The notes under the pieces are model-generated. The model saw only the letters and a list, made by a program, of their open reading frames with translations, had not been told where the DNA came from and ran no database searches. Made by a program: the position numbers and the translations under genes. Below, in pieces: positions 56,701 through 64,000 of a stretch of DNA of 64,000 nt; positions within the stretch are counted from its first letter, which is position 1; every line of letters starts with the position of its first letter. The stretch is taken from the NCBI RefSeq assembly GCF_028551255.1, contig NZ_CP117029.1, positions 186,001 through 250,000 of the forward strand, given 5' to 3'. The stretch is from Vibrio tubiashii (GTDB lineage: Bacteria > Pseudomonadota > Gammaproteobacteria > Enterobacterales > Vibrionaceae).

Positions 56701-57642
56701 ATGACTCAACCATTCTCAATCGCCATTCATGGCGGAGCCGGAACTATATTACGTGATCAAATGAGCGAAGAGTTAAAGGCTTCCATCCTAGCTGACCTTG
56801 AAGCATCGGTTCGCGCTGGGCATAGCATTCTAGCTCAGTCGGGTGATGCGCTTGATGCGGTCGTTGCCGCGGTTAAAGTGCTCGAAGACTCACCTAACTT
56901 TAATGCAGGCAAGGGCTCTGTCTTAACTCATAAAGAGATGGTTGAAATGGACGCCTCTATCATGCACGGCAAAGATAAAAATGCCGGTGCCGTGGCAGGT
57001 GTTCGTCATATCAAAAATCCTATCGAGCTTGCACGAGATGTGATGAACAAGAGCAACCATGTCTTACTGATTGGTGAAGGGGCCGAGGAGTTTGCATTCG
57101 AGCATGGTTACGAGTTCACCGAGCAGGACTATTTTTTCACTGACCGCCGCTATGAGCAGCTGCTATCGATGAAAGAGAAAGGCTTGTTTGCTTTGTCGGA
57201 GTCTAAATACCCCGATGATAAGAAATACGGCACTGTAGGGGCGGTAGCACTGGATCAGCAAGGCAATATTGCGGCGGCAACCAGCACTGGGGGTGTGACT
57301 AACAAGAAATATGGCAGGGTAGGTGACTCTTCGATCATTGGCGCTGGGACATTTGCTGAAAATGGCAATGTTGCTGTTTCCACCACAGGAATGGGAGAGT
57401 TCTTCATTCGTCAAACTGTCGCGGGCGATGTTGCCGCAAGAATGCGTTACTTGAAAGAAGATTTAGCCACTGCATGTGAGACGATTATTCAAGGAGAGCT
57501 CAAAGAGATGGGCGGAGAAGGTGGTCTGATTGCCGTTGATGCCCAAGGACAGCTCCATTTTGCGATGAACAGCAGTGGCATGTACCGAGCAGGCATCGAC
57601 GCAAATGGTCGCTTTAGCGTGAAAATCTACGCAGATGAGTAG
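56701..57642 (+). CDS. iaaA: Isoaspartyl peptidase / L-asparaginase
   Basis: A 313-residue Ntn-hydrolase precursor that removes isoaspartyl residues from dipeptides. The ATG at 56701 (MTQPFSIAIHGGAGTILRDQ) has AGGAG upstream; an earlier TTG adds foreign residues. Autocleavage should occur before the threonine in KKYGTVGAVALDQQGN, which becomes the nucleophile, and the glycine-rich SSIIGAGTFAENG and STTGMGEFFIR segments shape the site. It stands alone between slyD and purA. Confidence 0.92.
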   Translation: MTQPFSIAIHGGAGTILRDQMSEELKASILADLEASVRAGHSILAQSGDALDAVVAAVKVLEDSPNFNAGKGSVLTHKEMVEMDASIMHGKDKNAGAVAGVRHIKNPIELARDVMNKSNHVLLIGEGAEEFAFEHGYEFTEQDYFFTDRRYEQLLSMKEKGLFALSESKYPDDKKYGTVGAVALDQQGNIAAATSTGGVTNKKYGRVGDSSIIGAGTFAENGNVAVSTTGMGEFFIRQTVAGDVAARMRYLKEDLATACETIIQGELKEMGGEGGLIAVDAQGQLHFAMNSSGMYRAGIDANGRFSVKIYADE

Positions 57643-57794
57643 CTAGTAAGCGACTTGAATCCAGCAAGAGTGCTATTAAGTCGCTGATATCATTCGACGT
57701 TAGCTGAGTCGCCCCTTTATTTAAGCGGTATTACGCTTAGATGATTAAAAAATGACTGCAAGAAATGTGATTCAGTGCTAGAATCCATTTTTAA

Positions 57795-59132
<1,338 letters not shown>

Positions 59133-59154
59133 TCCCTGATTGTTCAGCAATTTT

Positions 59155-59185
59155 AAAAACCGGCGTTTATCGCCGGTTTTTTTAT
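59155..59185 (+). terminator. Rho-independent terminator after purA
   Basis: AAAACCGGCG / CGCCGGTTTT stem with TTTAT loop and a seven-T run, about 25 bp past the stop. Confidence 0.95.
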
Positions 59186-59250
59186 AACCAATTTTTCTTG
59201 CGATTCCCTTAACTTACGGCAACAATTTGCCATAGAACGGCAATTTTGAT

Positions 59251-59277
59251 TAAAGAGTTAGCATTGATTGCCGATAC
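59251..59277 (+). promoter_or_regulatory. Sigma-28 (FliA) promoter of motX
   Basis: TAAAGAGT, an 11-base spacer and GCCGATAC match the flagellar sigma-28 consensus TAAAGTTT-N11-GCCGATAA at 13 of 16 positions with exact spacing. The transcript would start near 59285, before the motX ATG at 59357, which rules out an earlier start codon inside the promoter. Confidence 0.85.
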
Positions 59278-59356
59278 TAGTATCAAGCTTGCCGTGTTTG
59301 CGGCAAATCTGATGTTGACGAAAAAACATCAATGGTCGAAGTTAAGAGTGCAGAAA

Positions 59357-59995
59357 ATGAAGCTAAGAAAATTAGCTGCTTCGATGGTGTTGGCGTTAAG
59401 TGCCTCATGGGTACAGGCAAATGAGTTGCCTGATATCGGTGAGCCAATACCTATATATACCGAAGCCGAACTAATTAAACTCATCAACAACAACCAACAT
59501 TTAGAGCGTGTAAAAGCCGATAACTGTCAGCTTGTTGAAGATATTGTGGCTCGTGCGACTCGAATCAGCTTGCCTGCGTATGAATTTTTATACGGAGATA
59601 TGTTGGCGTGGGGCGTGTGTGTCAATCAAGATGTAGAGCTAGGTCTCTACTACATGGAAAATGCTGCCCACCAAGGTTTGCCGGCTGCTCTAGAGCAGAT
59701 TGGTCGTTATTATTCGCGTGGTACCTTAGTTCAGCAAGATAAAGAGCGCGCGATTCCTTACTTGCGTGAAGCGGCGGCTATGGGCAATCTCAATGCGCGT
59801 ATTCACTTAGCAGAGCTGCTGCTACGTGATTATGGTAGTCCGCTTGATTATGAAGACGCCTATCGTTGGCTTTATAATTCAGTCACGGCTGATCAGCGGG
59901 TACACAAACGCATTAGTGTGTTAAGGCAAGGCTTAGAGAGGCGCATGCCTCAGAACATCATCGCCAGAGCGAAAAAGCGCGATACCTTCTGGTAA
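59357..59995 (+). CDS. motX: Sodium-driven polar flagellar motor protein MotX
   Basis: MotX forms the periplasmic T-ring with MotY and anchors the PomAB stators of the sodium-driven Vibrio motor. The 212-residue protein has a signal peptide (MKLRKLAASMVLALSASWVQ, cut after VQA) and Sel1-type repeats (about 95-185: GLYYMENAAHQGLPAALEQI, IPYLREAAAMGNLNARIHLA). Two cysteines in the mature part can pair. Regulation by sigma-28 is indicated by the promoter just upstream. Confidence 0.95.
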   Translation: MKLRKLAASMVLALSASWVQANELPDIGEPIPIYTEAELIKLINNNQHLERVKADNCQLVEDIVARATRISLPAYEFLYGDMLAWGVCVNQDVELGLYYMENAAHQGLPAALEQIGRYYSRGTLVQQDKERAIPYLREAAAMGNLNARIHLAELLLRDYGSPLDYEDAYRWLYNSVTADQRVHKRISVLRQGLERRMPQNIIARAKKRDTFW

Positions 59996-60052
59996 CTGCT
60001 AAATAGTTAAAATGCACCTGACTTACTGCACTCGGTCGGTTGCGATAGAAAC

Positions 60053-60083
60053 TAAATTGCCCAGCACTTGCTGGGCAATTTTA
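60053..60083 (+). terminator. Rho-independent terminator after motX
   Basis: AAATTGCCCAGCA / TGCTGGGCAATTT inverted repeat with a TATT tail, about 58 bp past the motX stop. Confidence 0.88.
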
Positions 60084-60213
60084 TTGCGCTTAGATAGCGG
60101 AGCTCTCTTTTACTACGCGTGAAAAACAACGAAATTAAAGTAACTTACCTGTAGCTTACCTCTGGACTCGGATATACTAGGATTAAATCCTTCCTTGTTA
60201 GTTAGGCGTGCCT

Positions 60214-62676
60214 ATGTCAGACAATATCCATAATGACCCATTTGCAGCTCGTGAATCGGAAAATTATGAAAACCCGATCCCAAGCCGTGAGTTTATACTT
60301 GAGTTCCTCAGCCAAGCTGGCGTTCCAATGAACCGCAATGATCTCTTTGAAGCTTTAAAGCTGAAAGGAGAAGATCATTACGAAGGCTTACGTCGTCGAC
60401 TGCGTGCCATGGAGCGTGATGGGCAACTGGTCTTCACTCGCCGTCAATGCTACGCCTTACCAGAGAAGCTAGAAATGGTGAAAGGCTATGTGATTGGTCA
60501 TAAAGATGGTCATGGCTGGGTGCGTCCTGAGGGAAGCGTCGGCAAAGATAACGACATCGTACTTCCTCATCACCAAATGAAAAACATCATCCACGGTGAC
60601 TATGTCTTAGTCCAACCCACAGAGAACTCAAAGCGAGGCCGTAAGGAAGGGCGCCTAGTTCGGGTACTTGAAGAGCGCGTGACGCAAATCGTTGGCCGCT
60701 TCTTTATGGAATATGGATACTCATATGTGGTGCCCGATGATTCGCGTATTAGCCAAGACATCCTGATCCCGAATGACTTACGTGCAGGGGCGCGTATGGG
60801 TAATGTTGTGGTGATTGAAATTACCGATCGTGGCTCTCGTTCTCGCGGCATGATGGGTAAAGTGGTTGAAGTCTTGGGTGAAAACATGGCACCTGGGATG
60901 GAGACACAAATTGCGATCCGTACTCACCAAATTCCTCATGAGTGGCCTGAAGCGGTCGATAAGCAAATCGAAGGACTTGGTGAAGAAGTTCCAGAAGAGG
61001 CAAAAGCTGGCAGGGTAGACCTGCGCGAGCTGCCACTGGTGACTATCGATGGTGAAGATGCTCGCGACTTTGACGATGCTGTTTTCTGTGAGAAAAAGAA
61101 AAGCGGTGGTTGGAGACTTTGGGTCGCTATAGCTGATGTCAGCTATTACGTTCGCCCAGACAGCGCACTAGATAAAGAAGCGATTAACCGCGGTAACTCG
61201 GTTTACTTCCCATCGCAAGTGGTTCCAATGCTTCCGGAAGTGTTATCCAATGGCTTATGTTCTCTCAACCCACAAGTCGATCGCCTATGTATGGTGTGTG
61301 AGATGACCATCTCCGAGACGGGTAAGTTATCTGGCTATAAGCACTACGAAGCGGTGATGAACTCTCATGCTCGCCTGACCTATAACAAGGTACACCATAT
61401 CCTTGAAGGGGATGAAGAGCTGCGCCAAAGATACGAACCGCTCGTTCCTCACTTAGAAGAGCTGCATAAGATGTACAAAGTACTTAAGCATGCTCGTGAT
61501 AACCGTGGTGCGATTGAATTTGAAACGGTGGAAACCAAGTTTATCTTCAATGCGGAACGCAAGATTGACAGTATTGAACCTGTGATTCGCAACGATGCGC
61601 ATAAGATTATTGAAGAGTGTATGATCCTAGCCAATATCGCTTCTGCTTCTTTGGTTGAAAAAGCAAAAGAACCGGCACTGTACCGAATTCACGAATCTCC
61701 GGGTGAACTACGTTTGCAAGGTTTCCGTGACTTCTTGGGTGAGCTAGGCCTGCACTTAAATGGTGGTTTAGAGCCATCACCAACCGATTACGCTGACTTA
61801 GTTAAGCAAATTGGCGAGCGCCAAGACAAAGAGCTGATTCAAACCATGCTGTTGCGTTCGATGAAGCAAGCGGTCTACAACGCAGATAACTGCGGTCACT
61901 TTGGCTTGGCACTAAAACGCTACGCGCACTTTACCTCGCCAATTCGTCGCTACCCAGACTTGCTATTGCACCGCGCGATTAAATATCTAATTGCCAAAGA
62001 AAATGGCACATTGAAAGATCGCTGGACACCAACCGGTGGTTGCCACTATTCATTTGATGACATGGATTTCTACGGTGAGCAATGTTCGATGACTGAACGC
62101 CGTGCCGATGATGCGACCCGCGAAGTTTCTGATTGGCTCAAATGTGAATACATGCAAGACCATGTTGGCGAGGAACTCGAAGGCGTTATCGCCAATGTGA
62201 CTGGTTTTGGTTTCTTCGTTCGTCTTAGCGATCTGCATATTGATGGTTTGGTGCATATTTCAGCACTTGCGAATGACTACTATCAATTTGACCCTATTGG
62301 TCAGAGACTTATCGGTGAAAGCTTTGGTGCTATCTATCGATTAGGTGATGCAGTGAAAGTCAAAGTGCTTTCCGTTAATCTCGATGATCGTCAAATTGAC
62401 TTTGAATTAGTTGAAACAAGTCGTAAGCTACGCGGCGAAGGGAAGACGGCTAAGAAGCGCGCAGCAGAGGCGAAAAGAAAAGCCAAAGAGAAAAAACGTG
62501 CCGCAACCAAAGGTGGCAAAGCAGGCCGTAAAGCCAGCCCTGACGTTGAACCAACCAAACGTCCGGAGCCATCAGAGTCGAGAGCTGGCAAGAAGCCGAA
62601 AGTGACCAAGGCGCGTAAGAAAAAGCCGGGCGCAAAACCTAAGAAAGCCAAGCGTCCTAAGAAAGCTGCGCAGTAA
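60214..62676 (+). CDS. rnr: Ribonuclease R
   Basis: RNase R is a 3'-5' exoribonuclease that degrades structured RNA and acts in cold and stationary phase. The 820-residue protein has an N-terminal helix-turn-helix (about 25-90), cold-shock domains (about 90-240), the RNB catalytic domain with [20 protein letters not shown], an S1 domain ([18 protein letters not shown], about 650-735) and a long Lys/Arg-rich tail (about 745-820). ATG at 60214 ([14 protein letters not shown]) has TAGG upstream; the GTG two codons earlier is unlikely. rlmB follows in one operon. Confidence 0.96.
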   Translation: MSDNIHNDPFAARESENYENPIPSREFILEFLSQAGVPMNRNDLFEALKLKGEDHYEGLRRRLRAMERDGQLVFTRRQCYALPEKLEMVKGYVIGHKDGHGWVRPEGSVGKDNDIVLPHHQMKNIIHGDYVLVQPTENSKRGRKEGRLVRVLEERVTQIVGRFFMEYGYSYVVPDDSRISQDILIPNDLRAGARMGNVVVIEITDRGSRSRGMMGKVVEVLGENMAPGMETQIAIRTHQIPHEWPEAVDKQIEGLGEEVPEEAKAGRVDLRELPLVTIDGEDARDFDDAVFCEKKKSGGWRLWVAIADVSYYVRPDSALDKEAINRGNSVYFPSQVVPMLPEVLSNGLCSLNPQVDRLCMVCEMTISETGKLSGYKHYEAVMNSHARLTYNKVHHILEGDEELRQRYEPLVPHLEELHKMYKVLKHARDNRGAIEFETVETKFIFNAERKIDSIEPVIRNDAHKIIEECMILANIASASLVEKAKEPALYRIHESPGELRLQGFRDFLGELGLHLNGGLEPSPTDYADLVKQIGERQDKELIQTMLLRSMKQAVYNADNCGHFGLALKRYAHFTSPIRRYPDLLLHRAIKYLIAKENGTLKDRWTPTGGCHYSFDDMDFYGEQCSMTERRADDATREVSDWLKCEYMQDHVGEELEGVIANVTGFGFFVRLSDLHIDGLVHISALANDYYQFDPIGQRLIGESFGAIYRLGDAVKVKVLSVNLDDRQIDFELVETSRKLRGEGKTAKKRAAEAKRKAKEKKRAATKGGKAGRKASPDVEPTKRPEPSESRAGKKPKVTKARKKKPGAKPKKAKRPKKAAQ

Positions 62677-62700
62677 GAATTTAACCCAACAGGTTTTTAA

Positions 62701-63438
62701 ATGAGTAACGAATTTATCTATGGTATTCACGCAGTCAAAGCAGTTCTAGAGCGTGAACCTGAGCGTTTCATTGAAGCGTTCGTACTAAAAGGTCGTCAAG
62801 ATGACCGTCTAATGCCGATTCTGAATGAGCTACAAGTGTGTGGTGTTTCAATTCAGCAAATGACTCGTAAAACGTTAGATGACAAAGCACGCGGTGCTAA
62901 CCATCAAGGTATTATGGCGCGTGTTAAACCCGCTAAACAGCTTAATGAAAATGACTTAGATAACATTCTTGCTAAGCATGAGTCACCACTACTGTTAGTT
63001 CTTGATGGTGTCACAGACCCGCACAACCTAGGTGCCTGTCTACGTAACGCTGATGCGGCAGGTGTTGCGGCGGTTATTGTGCCTAAAGACAAATCAGCGA
63101 ACATTACTGCGACAGTCAGTAAAGTGGCTTGTGGCGCAGCAGAGACTGTACCTTTGGTTCGCGTGACTAACCTAGCTCGCACCATGCGTGCGTTGCAAGA
63201 GCAGGGGGTATGGTTTGTTGGTACAGCAGGTGAAGCGACACACGACATATATCAAGCAAAGCTAACAGGTTCGCTAGCTATCGTCATGGGCGCAGAAGGT
63301 GACGGTATGCGCCGACTGACTCGCGAAACTTGTGATGACTTAATCAAGATCCCAATGGCAGGCAGTGTCTCAAGTCTAAACGTCTCTGTTGCATCAGGCG
63401 TATGTCTATTTGAAGCGGTGCGCCAGCGCCTAGCTTAA
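62701..63438 (+). CDS. rlmB: 23S rRNA (guanosine-2'-O-)-methyltransferase RlmB
   Basis: RlmB methylates the ribose of G2251 in 23S rRNA. The 245-residue SpoU-family protein has an N-terminal L30-like domain ([19 protein letters not shown]) and the knotted methyltransferase domain with [31 protein letters not shown] and [17 protein letters not shown]. It follows rnr with a 24-bp gap, the conserved rnr-rlmB operon. A dispersed palindromic element begins 2 bp after its stop, and no other terminator is seen. Confidence 0.98.
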   Translation: MSNEFIYGIHAVKAVLEREPERFIEAFVLKGRQDDRLMPILNELQVCGVSIQQMTRKTLDDKARGANHQGIMARVKPAKQLNENDLDNILAKHESPLLLVLDGVTDPHNLGACLRNADAAGVAAVIVPKDKSANITATVSKVACGAAETVPLVRVTNLARTMRALQEQGVWFVGTAGEATHDIYQAKLTGSLAIVMGAEGDGMRRLTRETCDDLIKIPMAGSVSSLNVSVASGVCLFEAVRQRLA

Positions 63439-63440
63439 AA

Positions 63441-63676
63441 ATCCGGAACGCTGCGCTCCTAGATAACGGGAGCGCGACGCTACGAGAAAACTGAAGTTGA
63501 CCTCTTGAACTAGGACGGTCAACTTTAGCTCTCCAGCTCTCCAGCTCTCCAGCTCTCCAGCTCTCCAGCTCTCCAGCTCTCCAGCTCTCCAGCTCTCCAG
63601 CTCTCCAGCTCTCCAGCTCTCCAGCTCTCCAGCTCTCCAGCTCTCCATAGGACGAAGTCCGTTCCCGCATCCCGAT
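63441..63676. repeat. Dispersed palindromic element containing the octamer array
   Basis: The left part reads ccggaacgctgcgctcctag, then agataacgggagcgcgacgc; an exact inner stem aagttgacc / ggtcaactt follows; then the octamer array; then taggacgaagtccgttcccg as inverted end. This is the same plan as the element at 19074 (words ggataacggg, aactttag, gtccgttcccg). It begins 2 bp past rlmB and could terminate or protect the rnr-rlmB message. Confidence 0.85.
63531..63642. repeat. Tandem array: 14 copies of the octamer ctccagct
   Basis: Fourteen perfect units (112 bp), with half a unit on each side (agct before, ctcca after), in the same orientation and copy number as the array at 19293. Minus-strand frames through it give the ESWRAGEL repeat, which is an artefact of the 8-bp period and not a gene. 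Confidence 0.98.
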
Positions 63677-63721
63677 TCCCAACACCCATTCCCTCTACTG
63701 CGTTTATTTTTCAAACAGCAC

Positions 63722-63749
63722 TTGCAAGTAAAATTGTGATCTGTATAAT
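63722..63749 (+). promoter_or_regulatory. Strong sigma-70 promoter reading out of the window
   Basis: TTGCAA and a perfect TATAAT are separated by 16 bp. Transcription should start near 63757 and runs to the right edge. By conserved synteny rlmB is followed by rpsF-priB-rpsR-rplI, so this is probably the S6 operon promoter. Confidence 0.75.
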
Positions 63750-63780
63750 GCGTCGCACTGGTTAAGCCAGTTGTGAACCA

Positions 63781-63852
63781 ATGAGCGAAGAGGAGCTGAT
63801 TTATCTCTTTGATATTTCAGGTAATGTAGACTCAGCTTATGTTCGCGGTTAA
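63781..63852 (+). CDS. Possible 23-residue leader ORF
   Basis: An ATG-started frame of 23 codons (MSEEELIYLFDISGNVDSAY, then VRG and TAA) begins about 24 bases into the presumed leader transcript. There is no strong ribosome site (TTGTGA only). It might be a regulatory upstream ORF or chance. No family is recognised. Confidence 0.3.
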   Translation: MSEEELIYLFDISGNVDSAYVRG

Positions 63853-63862
63853 TACAATTAGC

Positions 63863-63960
63863 TACTTATTCTTCGGAATAACTATCCCCAGACGTGATTC
63901 TGGTATGTAGGGGTAGTTAATCGAAAATTAACTGACAATACTTCCTAATCTTGGAAGTTA
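63863..63960 (+). ncRNA. Structured 5' leader, probably of the rpsF operon
   Basis: Several hairpins follow one another: TTATTC / GAATAA on a TTCG tetraloop (63866-63881), AACTATCCCC / GGGGTAGTT (63880-63918), AGTTAAT / ATTAACT (63915-63933, competing with the previous one) and ACTTCC / GGAAGT (63940-63958). Such density suggests a regulatory leader; S6:S18 autoregulation of rpsF mRNA is known in bacteria, but the gene itself lies outside the window. Confidence 0.5.
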
Positions 63961-64000
63961 CGGTTTCACATAAATCAATCGGCATTCTCTCGTCTTTACG

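Noticed and set aside
63344..63714. Two overlapping minus-strand frames with ESWRAGEL repeats
   Set aside because: Products of the second octamer array; they run antisense to rlmB and through the palindromic element.

Overview
The window reads as ordinary core chromosome of a Vibrio or close relative (gamma-Proteobacteria). The support is gene content and order: a polar-flagellar sodium-motor gene (motX) with a sigma-28 promoter, the CrbS/CrbR acetate switch genes beside acs and actP, an Xds-like secreted nuclease with a rhombosortase-type tail, and enterobacteria-like blocks (dusB-fis, aroQ-accB-accC, fxsA/aspA-dcuA, crp to slyD). No phage, integron, transposase, CRISPR array, rRNA or tRNA was seen. 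The species cannot be fixed from the sequence alone.

Layout. 1-9.2 kb: purD (partial) and purH, zntR, a diguanylate cyclase, dusB-fis, prmA and aroQ-accB-accC. 9.5-23.7 kb: an acetate region with acs, a DEDDh exonuclease, a CBS/DUF294 protein, an MFS transporter, the hybrid sensor kinase CrbS, a small anchored protein of unknown function, actP with its DUF485 partner, marC and the regulator crbR. 23.9-37.7 kb: dsbD, a divergent ArgR paralogue, pyrBI behind a leader-peptide attenuator, argF, arcC, arcA (arginine deiminase route), a YfcC-type carrier, dcuA and aspA. 38-47.5 kb: fxsA, the nuclease, pabA, argD/astC, astA, astD and a DUF1338 gene. 47.7-56.6 kb: crp, prkB, yheU, yheT, a TIGR02444 gene, yheS, kefG, kefB, yheV, slyD. 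56.7-64 kb: iaaA, purA, motX, rnr, rlmB and a promoter with a structured leader leading out of the window, probably towards rpsF.

How the genes work together. Arginine can be degraded by two routes encoded here: the deiminase route (ArcA, ArgF, ArcC), which yields ATP through carbamoyl phosphate, and the succinyltransferase route (AstC, AstA, AstD). Carbamoyl phosphate is also the substrate of PyrBI, encoded immediately downstream of argF but set apart by a strong terminator and its own regulated promoter. AspA and DcuA handle aspartate and fumarate. CrbS, CrbR, Acs and ActP together form an acetate uptake and activation module.

The most interesting non-coding features are: an unlisted 36-codon pyrL leader peptide whose stop codon lies inside a terminator, under a PurR-like box; two 14-copy arrays of the octamer ctccagct plus a related ttatccag array, all linked to dispersed palindromic elements that sit just 3' of genes; a second ~105-bp dispersed repeat family; and a perfect 14-bp inverted repeat that resembles paired ARG boxes beside the second argR. 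No wholly new multi-gene system was recognised.
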